Below are positions 1 to 8,417 of a stretch of 58,891 bases of DNA, piece by piece. Source of the DNA: a bacterium (GTDB taxonomy: Bacteria; JACRDZ01; JAQUKH01); the NCBI GenBank assembly GCA_028719205.1, contig JAQUKH010000012.1, forward strand, positions 1 to 58,891, read 5' to 3'. Each line of letters opens with the position of its first letter. The stretch's first letter is position 1. The notes under the pieces were generated by a model. The model did no database searches. It saw only the letters and a list, made by a program, of their open reading frames with translations, and was not told the origin of the DNA. Position numbers and translations under genes: made by a program.

Positions 1-1
1 G

Positions 2-1006
2 ATATCGCCGGAGCACCCGGTACTGATCGACAAGTTCCTGGAGGACGCCATCGAGGTGGACGTGGACGCCATCTGCGACGGCGCCACGACCGTGATCGGC
101 GGGATAATGGAGCATATCGAGGAGGCTGGGGTTCATTCAGGCGACTCCGCGTGCGTTCTTCCGCCTTTCAGTATAAGCGATGATATCATCGAAGAGATAA
201 GAAAAACAACCCATAAACTGGCTAAACATCTTAAAGTGATCGGGCTTATGAATATCCAGTTCGCGATAAAAGATGATATCCTGTATATCTTAGAGGTTAA
301 TCCGCGCGCCTCAAGAACGATCCCTTTTATCAGCAAATCTATCGGGGTGTCGCTCGCGAAGTTAGCGGCCAGGGTAATGGCCGGGAAAAAATTAAGCGAA
401 CTGGGATTTACCCAGGAAAAAAATATTGATCATATTTGCGTAAAAGAAGCGGTCTTGCCGTTTGTTAAATTTCCTGGAGTTGATATTATCCTTGGGCCTG
501 AAATGAAATCTACCGGAGAGGTTATGGGCATTGACACAAATTTAGGTTTTGCCTACGCCAAGAGCCAGCTTTCAGCGTCGCAGAGCCTGCCTTTGGAGGG
601 TATGGTATTTATCAGCGTGCGGGACAAAGATAAACGTCCGATGATCTTTATCGCGAAAAAGCTTGTGGATCTTGGTTTTAAACTTGTCGCGACAAGAGGT
701 ACAGCCGATTTATTGCAAAAAAGCGGGCTTGAAGTGGAAAAAATATTTAAATATAAAGAAGGTTCGCCTGATATTTATGATTATGTTTGTCAGGGGAAGA
801 TCAACTTAATCATTAATACGCCGCAAGGCAAAAAATCAAAATATGATGATAAGATCATCCGTACAGAGGCCACATTACGCGGGATCCCGTGTATTACAAC
901 CCTCGCGGCGGTTGAGGTTTCTGTTATGGCGATCGAAGCGCTGAAAAAAGGTAAATTAAAGGTTAAATCCTTGCAGGAGTACCATGCACCCCAGTCCAAA
1001 ACTTAA
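2..1006 (+). CDS. carB: carbamoyl-phosphate synthase large subunit, C-terminal part
   Basis: This is the C-terminal ~334 residues of CarB, which makes carbamoyl phosphate for arginine and pyrimidine synthesis. The reading frame is open from base 2, so the gene is cut by the window edge; the full family protein is about 1070 residues. The visible part covers the end of the second ATP-grasp domain (EHIEEAGVHSGDSACVLPP, LEVNPRASRT) and the MGS-like allosteric domain (VATRGTADLL). It lies upstream of pyrK and pyrD, as expected for a pyrimidine operon. The first ~170 bp are about 60% GC and the next stretch about a third GC, although the frame continues unbroken. Identity is certain from the conserved residues. 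Confidence 0.97.
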   Translation: MSPEHPVLIDKFLEDAIEVDVDAICDGATTVIGGIMEHIEEAGVHSGDSACVLPPFSISDDIIEEIRKTTHKLAKHLKVIGLMNIQFAIKDDILYILEVNPRASRTIPFISKSIGVSLAKLAARVMAGKKLSELGFTQEKNIDHICVKEAVLPFVKFPGVDIILGPEMKSTGEVMGIDTNLGFAYAKSQLSASQSLPLEGMVFISVRDKDKRPMIFIAKKLVDLGFKLVATRGTADLLQKSGLEVEKIFKYKEGSPDIYDYVCQGKINLIINTPQGKKSKYDDKIIRTEATLRGIPCITTLAAVEVSVMAIEALKKGKLKVKSLQEYHAPQSKT

Positions 1007-1415
1007 CGCGATGTTGATCTGTGACCAGATAATCACTGAGGCAGGTACAGGGAAAAAAAGCCTGATCGGAATTTTTGAAAATATCGGCGTGAAAAAATTC
1101 CCGTGTATCCATTATCTTTTGAATGTCTATGTGAAATTTACGGACGCGGAAGGTTTGTATAAATTTAAATTAGAACTGGTTGACCTTATTACAAATGAGA
1201 TTGTAGGTTTTGGCGAGACACCTGAAATTAATCTTCCGGGTAAACTCCAAAGTTATGACCTTCCTTTTATGCTTCACGGAATAAATTTTAAACATCCGGG
1301 GAAATACGAATTTCGCATTTACGCGAATAATCATTTATTCGGCCAGAAGTTTTTTACGGTTGAACAAATTAATCCACCTGACAAAACAAATGAAGATCAA
1401 TCAACAAAACATTAG
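984..1415 (+). CDS. DUF6941-like conserved hypothetical protein
   Basis: A 143-residue soluble protein that starts inside the last 23 bases of carB, with an AGGAG ribosome site just before the ATG. The text (LICDQIITEAGTGKKSLIGIFENI near the start, then alternating beta strands and KYEFRIYANN near the end) resembles the small DUF6941 beta-sandwich family, whose function is unknown. It has no signal peptide or membrane segment. It sits between carB and pyrK in a tightly packed run and overlaps pyrK by 26 bases, so it is probably co-transcribed with them; nothing links it mechanistically to pyrimidine synthesis. The family assignment is from memory of the pattern. Confidence 0.75.
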   Translation: MHPSPKLNAMLICDQIITEAGTGKKSLIGIFENIGVKKFPCIHYLLNVYVKFTDAEGLYKFKLELVDLITNEIVGFGETPEINLPGKLQSYDLPFMLHGINFKHPGKYEFRIYANNHLFGQKFFTVEQINPPDKTNEDQSTKH

Positions 1416-2190
1416 GATAATTAGAAATATAGCTCTGGTTCCTGATAAAATATTTTTAATGGAACTGGAATCGGCTCATCTTTCGCGCGAAGCAAAACCC
1501 GGGCAATTTATTGAGGTCAGGTGCGTTCAGACACTGGATCCGTTATTGCCCCGTCCGTTCAGTATCCATGACGCGGAAGATAACAAAATAAAAATATTAT
1601 ATCAGGTTGTCGGAGAGGGGACGAAACTGCTTTCCCTGAAGAGGCCCGGCGATGAGATCAGCGTTCTGGGGCCTTTGGGCACCGGTTTTTCCGTTGATAA
1701 AAAAAAGAAGAAAGCTATTCTTTTCGCGGGAGGAATGGGAGCGGCTCCGCTTTATTTTTTAGCGCGCAAACTAATTGAAAAAAATATTGATGTGGAACTA
1801 TATTTTGGTACAAGAAACAAAGAAAATTTAATAACAATTAATCCGTTCAAGAAGCTCGGTATCAAAATCCATATCGCGAGCGAAGATGGTTCCTGCGGCG
1901 AAAAAGGAATGATCACTTGTTTATTAAACAATAAGGTAGGGGCCCCGATAGCATCATCGGGGCAATCAATATTTACCTGTGGCCCGCGACCCATGATGAA
2001 AGAAATAGCCAGATGGGCTTTAAAAAATAATTTAACAGGTCAGGCATCGCTTGAAAAAGAGATGGCATGCGGCGTTGGTGTGTGTCTGGGTTGTGTGGTG
2101 AAGATAAAAGGGGATTATAAGCGGGTTTGTAAAGACGGGCCGGTTTTTGATATTAATGAAGTGGATTGGGAAGAAAATGAAAATAAATAA
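1390..2190 (+). CDS. pyrK: dihydroorotate dehydrogenase B, electron transfer subunit
   Basis: PyrK (266 residues) carries electrons from the PyrD flavin through FAD and a [2Fe-2S] cluster to NAD+. Visible features are the FAD-binding RPFSIHD motif near residue 53, the NAD-binding FAGGMGAAPL stretch and, at the C-terminus, the cluster ligands in CGVGVCLGCVVK plus a final Cys in RVCKDG. I chose the ATG at 1390, which overlaps the preceding gene; an upstream in-frame ATG at 1360 would add only non-conserved residues. A perfect palindrome at 1942-1963 lies inside the coding frame and adds a loop reading VGAPIASSGQS just before the conserved FTCGPRPMM. It overlaps pyrD by 14 bases. Confidence 0.95.
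   Translation: MKINQQNIRIIRNIALVPDKIFLMELESAHLSREAKPGQFIEVRCVQTLDPLLPRPFSIHDAEDNKIKILYQVVGEGTKLLSLKRPGDEISVLGPLGTGFSVDKKKKKAILFAGGMGAAPLYFLARKLIEKNIDVELYFGTRNKENLITINPFKKLGIKIHIASEDGSCGEKGMITCLLNNKVGAPIASSGQSIFTCGPRPMMKEIARWALKNNLTGQASLEKEMACGVGVCLGCVVKIKGDYKRVCKDGPVFDINEVDWEENENK
1942..1963. repeat. perfect palindrome inside pyrK
   Basis: GCCCCGAT (1942-1949) and ATCGGGGC (1956-1963) form 8-bp perfect arms around a 6-base loop. It encodes a Gly/Ala/Ser-rich loop within PyrK and keeps the frame. GC-rich short palindromes of this general kind occur between genes elsewhere in the window, so this may be an in-frame insertion of a dispersed element. Confidence 0.6.
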
Positions 2191-3100
2191 ACCAAATTTA
2201 TCAGTAACTATTGCCGGGGTTAAATTTAAGAATCCTGTCATTGCCGCATCGGGATGTTTTGGGTACGGGCAGGAGTATGCCGAAATATTTGATATAAATA
2301 AACTGGGCGGGTTTGTCGTGAAGGGGATATCTCTTAAACCTCAACAGGGGAATAAAACGCCGAGGATCGTTGAAACTCCGTCCGGGATGTTGAACGCTAT
2401 CGGGCTTCAAAATGTGGGGCTTGAGGTTTTTATTAAAGAAAAATTGCCGTTCTTGAAGAAACTCGATACAAACGTTATTGTAAATATATACGGTAAAAAA
2501 ATTGAGGAATACGCGGAATTGGCGGAAAAAATAAGCGGTGAAAAAGGCATATCTTTTTTAGAGGTGAATATATCGTGTCCTAATGTGGAAAAGGGCGGGA
2601 TGGCCTTCGGCCATGACCCGGAAGTTGTTTATAAACTTGTTAAAGAGGTAAAAAAAAGATCTAAAATTCCGGTTATAGTGAAATTATCGCCCAATACGGA
2701 TAAAATTACAGAAATCGCTAAGTCAGCTGAAGATGCCGGCGCGGACGCGGTATCTTTGATCAACACGATTCTAGGTATGGCGATCGATATTGAAAAAAGA
2801 AAACCGGTACTCGCGAATATCACAGGCGGCCTTTCCGGGCCCGCAATCAAACCGGTAGCGCTTCGTATGGTGTGGCAGGTGGCTCAAACCGTAAAAATAC
2901 CTGTGATCGGGATGGGCGGGATAACGGATTGTTCCGGCGCGCTGGAATTTATTATCGCGGGAGCCGCCGCCGTACAGGTCGGGACAGCTAATTTTATTAA
3001 TCCGCTGGTAACGCTGGAGGTCATAGAAGGAATCGGGTCATACCTCAAAAAGCACAAGCTCCGGAATATTAGTTCGTTAACCATCCAAAAAACCGCTTGA
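2177..3100 (+). CDS. pyrD: dihydroorotate dehydrogenase B, catalytic subunit
   Basis: PyrDB (307 residues) oxidises dihydroorotate to orotate using FMN and works with PyrK as a heterotetramer in the cytoplasm. It shows the family TIM-barrel text: NPVIAASGCFGYG near the N-terminus, LEVNISCPNV (catalytic Cys region of the class 1B type), VKLSPNTDKI, LINTILGMAID and the FMN phosphate site GMGGI...AGAAAVQVGTA. The ATG at 2177 is inside the end of pyrK, which suggests translational coupling. The length is typical of the class. The stop codon at 3098-3100 overlaps the -35 box of the next promoter. Confidence 0.97.
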   Translation: MKINKPNLSVTIAGVKFKNPVIAASGCFGYGQEYAEIFDINKLGGFVVKGISLKPQQGNKTPRIVETPSGMLNAIGLQNVGLEVFIKEKLPFLKKLDTNVIVNIYGKKIEEYAELAEKISGEKGISFLEVNISCPNVEKGGMAFGHDPEVVYKLVKEVKKRSKIPVIVKLSPNTDKITEIAKSAEDAGADAVSLINTILGMAIDIEKRKPVLANITGGLSGPAIKPVALRMVWQVAQTVKIPVIGMGGITDCSGALEFIIAGAAAVQVGTANFINPLVTLEVIEGIGSYLKKHKLRNISSLTIQKTA

Positions 3101-3125
3101 CATAAATCAAAAAACATGATATATA
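3097..3125 (+). promoter_or_regulatory. sigma-70-type promoter before queD-groES-groEL
   Basis: TTGACA (3097-3102), a 17-base spacer and TATATA (3120-3125) make a near-consensus promoter about 35 bases before queD. It overlaps the pyrD stop. No CIRCE (HrcA) inverted repeat is visible here or before groES. Confidence 0.7.
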
Positions 3126-3159
3126 TCTTCTTTGTCCTGTAAGGTGGGCCTAGATTATT

Positions 3160-3528
3160 ATGTATGAAATTTCTATAAAAACAAATTTTTCCGGAGCTCA
3201 TTATCTTAAGGGCTATGAAGGTAAATGCAGCGACCTGCACGGCCATAATTGGATGGTTGAGATCGCTGTTCTCGCGGAAAAAGTTGATAAGCTTGGAATG
3301 GGAATTGATTTTTATATTTTAAAAAAAGAATCTGAGGAGATAATAAACGATTTAGATCATAAGAATCTTAATGATATTCCATATTTTAAAAAAGATAATC
3401 CAAGCTCGGAAAATATTGCCCGCTTTATCTACCAGAACCTTAAAGCTAACCTTGCGAAAAAAAATGTAGAAATCAGTTGGGTTAAGGTTTCAGAGACATT
3501 AAACAATTCAGTAACTTATTGGGAATAA
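3160..3528 (+). CDS. queD: 6-carboxy-5,6,7,8-tetrahydropterin synthase
   Basis: QueD (122 residues) is of the 6-pyruvoyl-tetrahydropterin synthase fold. It converts dihydroneopterin triphosphate to 6-carboxytetrahydropterin, the second step towards preQ0 and queuosine. The zinc ligands are visible as the early His in FSGAHYL and the pair in [10 protein letters not shown]; the acid-base pair is provided around LDHKNLND and the late WVKVSET. Length is normal. queE and queC are nearby (5898 and 6625), split from queD by groES-groEL. It is followed after 37 bases by groES with no terminator between, so the three genes probably share a transcript. Confidence 0.93.
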   Translation: MYEISIKTNFSGAHYLKGYEGKCSDLHGHNWMVEIAVLAEKVDKLGMGIDFYILKKESEEIINDLDHKNLNDIPYFKKDNPSSENIARFIYQNLKANLAKKNVEISWVKVSETLNNSVTYWE

Positions 3529-3565
3529 CAATAAAAAATATTTATTGGAAGGAGGTGCAACAATA

Positions 3566-3853
3566 ATGAAAATTACGCCATTGGGAGACAGAATTTTAGT
3601 TAAGAGGCTTGAGGCTGAAGAGAAGACTAAAGGTGGAATTATATTACCTGAGACAGCTAAAGAAAAACCACAGGAAGGTAAAGTTGAGGCTATTGGAACA
3701 GGTAAGATTAATGAGGATGGTAAGGTTATACCTTTAACTTTAAAAAAGGGTGACCGTATCATATTCACATCTTATGCCGGTACAGAAGTGAAAAGCGCGG
3801 GTGAAGATTATCTTCTCATGAGAGAGGAAGACGTTCTGGCAAAAGTTGAATAG
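3566..3853 (+). CDS. groES: co-chaperonin GroES
   Basis: GroES (95 residues) is the 10-kDa lid of the GroEL folding chamber. The diagnostic start [19 protein letters not shown], the mobile loop with [15 protein letters not shown] and the C-terminal [15 protein letters not shown] are all present. The start at 3566 is set by the strong ribosome site GGAGGTG at 3551-3557; an earlier in-frame ATG would overlap that site. groEL follows after 38 bases. Confidence 0.98.
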   Translation: MKITPLGDRILVKRLEAEEKTKGGIILPETAKEKPQEGKVEAIGTGKINEDGKVIPLTLKKGDRIIFTSYAGTEVKSAGEDYLLMREEDVLAKVE

Positions 3854-3891
3854 ATTTTTTCAGGGAAAAATATTGAAAGGAGATGAAGTCA

Positions 3892-5538
3892 ATGTCAAAG
3901 CAAATGGTATATGATGAAGAAGCACGTCGTTATATTTTGAATGGAGTGGCTAAATTATCCAGAGCGGTTAAAGTAACACTCGGCCCAAAGGGCAGAAATG
4001 TGGCTATTGACAAGAAATTTGGCGCGCCGACCATTACAAAAGACGGTGTGACAGTCGCGAAAGAAGTTGATCTTAGTGATCCGTATGAAAATATGGGCGC
4101 CCGGATGGTAAGGGAAGTAGCTTCAAAAACCAGCGATATAGCGGGTGACGGAACTACTACTGCCACAGTTTTAGCTGAATCCATTTACCGCGAAGGCTTA
4201 AAGAATGTTACTGCCGGTGCGAATCCAATGGCTTTGAAACGCGGAATTGAGAAAACGGTTGAAGCGGTAGTAAAGGAATTGAAAAATTTAAGCAAGCCGG
4301 TTAAAGAAAATAAAGAAATAGCCCAGATCGCTACTATATCCGCCAATGGCGACAAGACTATCGGCAGTACGATCGCCGATGCTATGGAAAAAGTCGGAAA
4401 AGACGGAACTATTACGGTAGAAGAGGCAAAAGGTATTGATACTACTCTTGACGTAGTAGAAGGAATGCAGTTTGACCGCGGGTATTTATCCCCTTATTTT
4501 GTTACAGACGCGGAAAGAATGGAAGCAGTTCTTGAAAACGCTTTTATTCTTATCTATGAGAAAAAAATATCCGTAATGAAGGATATGGTGCCTTTATTAG
4601 AGGCCGTCGCGAGAGCTGGAAGGCCTTTGATGATCATTGCTGAAGAGGTTGAGGGTGAGGCGTTAGCTACACTGGTAGTTAATCATTTACGCGGAGTTTT
4701 AAAATGCTGCGCGGTAAAGGCTCCCGGTTATGGCGACAGGCGCAAGGCAATGCTGGATGATATCGCTGTTCTTACCGGCGGGAAATGTATCTCTGAAGAT
4801 ATGGGAATTAAACTGGAAAATATCAAACTTGAAGATCTTGGAAAAGCAAAGAGGATCGTAGTGGAAAAAGAAAATACCACTCTTATCGAAGGTGAAGGTA
4901 CCGGTGCGGATATCAAGGGCAGAATTTCACAGATAAGAAGACAGATCGAAGAAACAACCTCCGACTATGACCGTGAAAAACTGCAGGAAAGGCTTGCGAA
5001 GCTTGCAGGCGGTGTTGCGGTTATTCATGTCGGCGCGGCTACCGAGACCGAGATGAAGGAAAAGAAATCAAGAGTTGAAGACGCGCTTCACGCGACCCGC
5101 GCGGCTGTTGAGGAAGGTATAGTCCCCGGCGGCGGTGTTGCATTAATTCGTTGTCTTCCCGCGTTAGAAAAAATGAAATTGGAAGGTGACGAGAATATCG
5201 GAGTTCAGATAATAAGAAGGACCCTGGAAGAACCGTTACGGCAGTTGGTTCAGAATGCCGGATTGGAAGGTTCCGTTATTGTCCAGAAGATCAAAGATGA
5301 GAAGAAAAATATTGGTTTTGACGTGGAAAACGGCACATATACTGATATGTTAGAGGCAGGAATAATCGATCCTACAAAGGTAACTCGTGTAGCAATTCAA
5401 AACGCGGCAAGTATCGCGGCATTGCTCTTGACTACTGAGGCCTTGATAACTGATATGCCTGAGAAGGAAAAAACAGCAGGAATGCCTGGCGGAATGCCTG
5501 GTGGAATGCCCGGCGGCGGCTACGGTGATATGTATTAA
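3892..5538 (+). CDS. groEL: chaperonin GroEL
   Basis: GroEL (548 residues) is the ATP-driven 60-kDa chaperonin. It shows the equatorial nucleotide site [10 protein letters not shown] and [13 protein letters not shown], the apical-domain text and the flexible C-terminal GGM tail ([19 protein letters not shown]). I chose the ATG at 3892, giving the classic [12 protein letters not shown] start, because GAAAGGAGAT lies at the right distance (3875-3884); the ATG nine bases upstream overlaps that site. A clear terminator follows at 5551. Confidence 0.99.
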   Translation: MSKQMVYDEEARRYILNGVAKLSRAVKVTLGPKGRNVAIDKKFGAPTITKDGVTVAKEVDLSDPYENMGARMVREVASKTSDIAGDGTTTATVLAESIYREGLKNVTAGANPMALKRGIEKTVEAVVKELKNLSKPVKENKEIAQIATISANGDKTIGSTIADAMEKVGKDGTITVEEAKGIDTTLDVVEGMQFDRGYLSPYFVTDAERMEAVLENAFILIYEKKISVMKDMVPLLEAVARAGRPLMIIAEEVEGEALATLVVNHLRGVLKCCAVKAPGYGDRRKAMLDDIAVLTGGKCISEDMGIKLENIKLEDLGKAKRIVVEKENTTLIEGEGTGADIKGRISQIRRQIEETTSDYDREKLQERLAKLAGGVAVIHVGAATETEMKEKKSRVEDALHATRAAVEEGIVPGGGVALIRCLPALEKMKLEGDENIGVQIIRRTLEEPLRQLVQNAGLEGSVIVQKIKDEKKNIGFDVENGTYTDMLEAGIIDPTKVTRVAIQNAASIAALLLTTEALITDMPEKEKTAGMPGGMPGGMPGGGYGDMY

Positions 5539-5550
5539 TAAATAATTAAT

Positions 5551-5594
5551 AAGAAAGGGATGGAAGTATATTCTGTCCCTTTCTTGTTTTTTTT
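5551..5594 (+). terminator. rho-independent terminator after groEL
   Basis: AAGAAAGGGA (5551-5560) pairs perfectly with TCCCTTTCTT (5576-5585) and is followed by G and eight T residues. It ends the queD-groES-groEL transcript. Confidence 0.88.
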
Positions 5595-5647
5595 CCGGAA
5601 CGGATCACTTTGTGAAAAAAACTGATATTTTTTAAAAGGGGCATATT

Positions 5648-5887
5648 ATGAAAACGGTTAATTATAGTGAAGGAAAAAGGTTGTATCCTTTGAATAAAAA
5701 TAGGTATGAATTAGTCGGTTCATTAATTTCACATATAAGAAAAGGTATGAAAGAAGCTCATAAGGTTGATCCTTTGGATACCAGGGCTTTGAATCCGGAT
5801 TATCATGTGATATATGAAGATCCTGTTCAGTTAGCCGTAGATGATTTTATAGCCGGGAAGGTTGAAGGACAGACAAATAAGAATTAA
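5648..5887 (+). CDS. small protein, possibly RNA polymerase omega subunit
   Basis: A 79-residue soluble protein with an AAAAGGGG ribosome site before the ATG. Two segments recall RpoZ: NRYELVGSLISHIRKGMKE, like the omega helix following the N-R/K-[YF]-E-L-V motif, and DPVQLAVDDFIAGKVEG, like the omega C-terminal K-P-V-x-I-A-L-x-E-I-x-x-G-K-I motif. The usual N-terminal residues are replaced by KTVNYSEGKRLYPLN. If it is omega, it helps assemble RNA polymerase. It is 10 bases before queE and probably co-transcribed. The similarity is short, so the call is tentative. Confidence 0.45.
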   Translation: MKTVNYSEGKRLYPLNKNRYELVGSLISHIRKGMKEAHKVDPLDTRALNPDYHVIYEDPVQLAVDDFIAGKVEGQTNKN

Positions 5888-5897
5888 AATAGATTAG

Positions 5898-6530
5898 ATG
5901 AAAATTACTGAAATATATAAAAGTCTGCAAGGCGAATCGTATTTTAGCGGTTTGTCTTGCGTTTTTATTAGAACGGCAGGCTGTAACCTCAGATGTTCTT
6001 ACTGCGATACAAAATACGCTTATGGCCCCGGTAAAACTCTTTCTGTCCCAAAGATCATATCTGAAATAAAAAAATATAAAATAAAATTAGTGGAAATAAC
6101 GGGCGGTGAACCTTTGTTGCAGGAGGATATCGGCCTTTTAACGGATAGATTATTAAAAGACGGGTATTCTGTTCTCATTGAGACTAATGGAAGTTTAGAT
6201 ATAAGCAGTTTAGCGCGTAAAGTTGTAAAGATCATGGATATTAAATGTCCCGGCAGTAAAATGGATGGTAAAAACCGGTGGGAAAATATTGATCATTTAA
6301 CAAAAAATGATGAAATTAAATTTGTAATAAGCGACGAATTTGATTATGGTTGGGCCAAGCAAAAGATAAAAGAATATTCTCTGGATAAAAAGACTAAAAT
6401 TAGTTTTTCATCGGCATGGGAATCGCTCCCGCCTGTGAAACTCGCTGACTGGATCGTGAAAGATGGATTAAATGTAAGGTTCCAAATTCAGCTTCACAAA
6501 GTTTTGTGGCCGGGGAAAAAGAGAGCATAG
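5898..6530 (+). CDS. queE: 7-carboxy-7-deazaguanine synthase (radical SAM)
   Basis: QueE (210 residues) converts 6-carboxytetrahydropterin to 7-carboxy-7-deazaguanine by a radical SAM rearrangement, the third step to preQ0. The N-terminus has the family start (EIYKSLQGESYFSGLSCVF), then the [4Fe-4S] cluster motif CNLRCSYCDT (CX3CX2C), then the SAM-binding ITGGEPLLQ. The C-terminal RFQIQLHKVLW is typical of QueE. It lies between the omega-like gene and queC. Confidence 0.95.
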   Translation: MKITEIYKSLQGESYFSGLSCVFIRTAGCNLRCSYCDTKYAYGPGKTLSVPKIISEIKKYKIKLVEITGGEPLLQEDIGLLTDRLLKDGYSVLIETNGSLDISSLARKVVKIMDIKCPGSKMDGKNRWENIDHLTKNDEIKFVISDEFDYGWAKQKIKEYSLDKKTKISFSSAWESLPPVKLADWIVKDGLNVRFQIQLHKVLWPGKKRA

Positions 6531-6532
6531 AG

Positions 6533-6622
6533 CGAAAAAAGTTGCAAAGTCACCCTCCTATGGCCCTCCATAGGCGGGTAAACGGGCAGGCAAGTTCAAA
6601 AAGTTACAAGTTAAGAAGGTAA
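6533..6622. repeat. degenerate dispersed repeat (GTCACAA family)
   Basis: The 94-base gap between queE and queC contains GCGAAAAAAGTTGCAAAGTCACC and, after a GC-rich middle, runs of CAAGTTCAAAAAGTTACAAGTT. The first part closely matches the repeat at 21562-21660 (GCGAAAAAAGTCACAATG), and it shares the family's outward-facing halves. It looks like a decayed member. The middle also has the small palindrome CCTATGG...CCATAGG. Confidence 0.5.
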
Positions 6623-6624
6623 AG

Positions 6625-7314
6625 ATGATAAGAAAAGCAGAAAAAATAAAAAAAGAATCGGCCATTGTTCTTGTGAGCGGCGGGATGGATAGTGCGGTTA
6701 TCGCGGCTATTGCTATAAAAAAATTTACTCCGATATTTCTGCATTTTAACTACGGGCAGAGAACCGTCAAAAAAGAGTTATGGTCCTTCAATAAATTAAA
6801 AGAGTATTATGGTGTTAAACAAAGCAAAACGGTAGATATCCCATATCTAAAAGAAATTGGTGCTTCAAGCCTTTTAGACACTAAAATGGAAATCCCGCTG
6901 GACAGGGCTCATACTTCAAAAATCCCTTCAACATACGTTCCCTTCAGGAATACTCAATTGTTATCCATCGCCGTATCGTGGGCGGAGAGTTTAGGAGTCC
7001 ATCAGGTCTTTTACGGTGCTAATCAGGTTGATTCGTCAGGTTATCCCGATTGCAGGGAAAATTATCTTAAAGCGTTCAATAAATTAATAAAACTCGGCAC
7101 AAAACCGGAAAGCCGTATAAAAATAACCGCCCCTCTGATAAAAATGAACAAAAATGAAATTGTCCGCATGGGAATAAAACTGGGCGTGCCATTCCAGTAT
7201 ACCTGGTCCTGCTACAAAAACACCGATCGAGCCTGCGGCCATTGTGACAGTTGTAAACTAAGATTAAAAGGTTTCAAATCCGCCGGTATTTCAGATCCTA
7301 TCAAATACGAATAA
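6625..7314 (+). CDS. queC: 7-cyano-7-deazaguanine (preQ0) synthase
   Basis: QueC (229 residues) is a PP-loop ATPase that turns 7-carboxy-7-deazaguanine into preQ0 using ammonia and ATP. It shows the pyrophosphate loop LVSGGMDSAV near residue 17, the mid-domain TYVPFRNT and the C-terminal zinc site with Cys in WSCYKN...ACGHCDSCKLR. With queD and queE it completes the preQ0 pathway apart from GTP cyclohydrolase. The 3' end of this gene matters for the region: part of it is found again at 9183-9262, beside a piece of efp. Confidence 0.96.
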   Translation: MIRKAEKIKKESAIVLVSGGMDSAVIAAIAIKKFTPIFLHFNYGQRTVKKELWSFNKLKEYYGVKQSKTVDIPYLKEIGASSLLDTKMEIPLDRAHTSKIPSTYVPFRNTQLLSIAVSWAESLGVHQVFYGANQVDSSGYPDCRENYLKAFNKLIKLGTKPESRIKITAPLIKMNKNEIVRMGIKLGVPFQYTWSCYKNTDRACGHCDSCKLRLKGFKSAGISDPIKYE

Positions 7315-7346
7315 AAATAAATGTAATCCACAGCAGCTTTTTGTCC

Positions 7347-7375
7347 TTGTCAAAAATTGTCTTGAAATGTATAAT
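7347..7375 (+). promoter_or_regulatory. sigma-70-type promoter candidate upstream of RelB/RelE pair
   Basis: TTGTCA (7347-7352), a 17-base spacer and TATAAT (7370-7375) lie in the 179-base gap after queC. A second TATAAT at 7462-7467, without a good -35, is closer to the toxin-antitoxin pair. Either could drive it. Confidence 0.45.
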
Positions 7376-7493
7376 ATGAACCAAAGATTATAAATATTTT
7401 AATCTTTAGGATACATTGTTTCTGCCAATCATTAGGGAATCTCCAAATAGTGTAATTGTGATATAATATCAGCAAGATAGAAAGGAGGTAATT

Positions 7494-7709
7494 ATGATAA
7501 AAACAAATGAACTTATTGAAGAAGCGATTTTATTACCCGTGGAACTTAGAGCCCAAATTATTGATAAACTTCTACAAAGCTTAAATCCATCACAAAAAGA
7601 AATTGATAAATTATGGGCAAAAGAAGCAGAAAAGAGAGTGGAAGAAATACGAAGTGGGAAAGTAAAAACTATTTCAGGAGAAGAAGTATTTAAAAAAATA
7701 TTAAAATAA
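7494..7709 (+). CDS. addiction-module antitoxin, RelB-like (TIGR02574 type)
   Basis: A 71-residue acidic-to-basic helical protein of the putative addiction-module component type: it starts with ELIEEAILLPVELRAQIIDKLLQSL and ends with GKVKTISGEEVFKKIL. Members neutralise a RelE/ParE toxin and repress their own promoter. The ATG is preceded by a strong GAAAGGAGGT ribosome site. The toxin gene follows after only 2 bases, which supports the pairing. Subfamily naming is from pattern recognition. Confidence 0.82.
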   Translation: MIKTNELIEEAILLPVELRAQIIDKLLQSLNPSQKEIDKLWAKEAEKRVEEIRSGKVKTISGEEVFKKILK

Positions 7710-7711
7710 AT

Positions 7712-8011
7712 ATGAATTATTCTTTTCACCCGGAAGCTGAAAAAGAGCTGCTTGAAGCTATTAATTATTATAATGAATGCCAAGATAAACTTGGTATAGA
7801 ATTTGCCAAAGAAACTTATAAATCAATTCAAAATATCCTTTTATTCCCCAAAGCGTGGGCTCCTCTTTCCTCAAATACCAGAAGATATCTTATAAATCGA
7901 TTTCCGTATGGAGTAATATATCAAATAACTGAAAAAGAAATATACATAATTGCAATAATGCAATTAAGCAGAAAACCAAATTATTGGGAAAATAGAGAAA
8001 AATATAAATAA
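7712..8011 (+). CDS. RelE/ParE-family toxin
   Basis: A 99-residue toxin of the RelE/ParE fold: N-terminal helices (FHPEAEKELLEAINYYNE), a middle strand with RRYLINRFPYGVIYQI, and the C-terminal IYIIAIMQLSRKPNYWENR. This arrangement is typical of the ParE/RelE proteins paired with TIGR02574 antitoxins. Whether it cuts ribosome-bound mRNA or inhibits gyrase cannot be told from sequence. It is intact and directly follows its antitoxin. Confidence 0.82.
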   Translation: MNYSFHPEAEKELLEAINYYNECQDKLGIEFAKETYKSIQNILLFPKAWAPLSSNTRRYLINRFPYGVIYQITEKEIYIIAIMQLSRKPNYWENREKYK

Positions 8012-8228
8012 AAAGATGTCAATCGGGTAACCGGGGGTTTTACAAAATTATATTAACACTCCTGGAAAAATGCCTGATCGAAAAATTTTAGACGGTATAG
8101 GCGAGCTTCTTGATGCCAAACAAAAAACATGGCAAAGGCAAAACTCTGGACAGAAACTATATTTTTGCTCAAATTAATGCTTAGTAATGAAAAGTAATTA
8201 TCCCATTTAAAAATCCTATATATTTTAT

Positions 8229-8258
8229 TGTAGGGGCGATTCGCGAATCGCCCTTTTT
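8229..8258. repeat. GTAGGGGC-type hairpin repeat, copy 1
   Basis: ATTGTAGG leads into a perfect 20-bp palindrome with no loop: GGGCGATTCG then CGAATCGCCC (8234-8253), followed by five T. The same TTGTAGGGGC start occurs at 9274, 19496 and 52947. It could act as a terminator for the RelB/RelE pair. Confidence 0.7.
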
Positions 8259-8417
8259 GTTTGGATTATTTTGTACGGAAAGGTTGGTATATTAAACGGA
8301 AACTGGATAAACAAGACTTAAGCGTCCCGATTTATTGGGATGGGTGAAAGCCAGGTTCTTTCCGCTTCTAGTCCTTGTTTATCCTCGTAGGGGATAACTT
8401 AATGCTAAAAGGCTATT

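Noticed and set aside
3126-3159. A preQ1 riboswitch before queD
   Set aside because: The leader is only ~34 bases and lacks the needed hairpin with an A-rich tail.
3528-3566. A possible CIRCE heat-shock operator before groES
   Set aside because: No TTAGCACTC / GAGTGCTAA arms are visible in the short gap or before queD.
3930-4184. Minus-strand frames under groEL, the cytochromes and the HEAT gene
   Set aside because: They are shadows of strongly conserved plus-strand genes.
8012-8228. A gene in the gap after the RelE-type toxin
   Set aside because: Only short broken frames occur; no family text was recognised.
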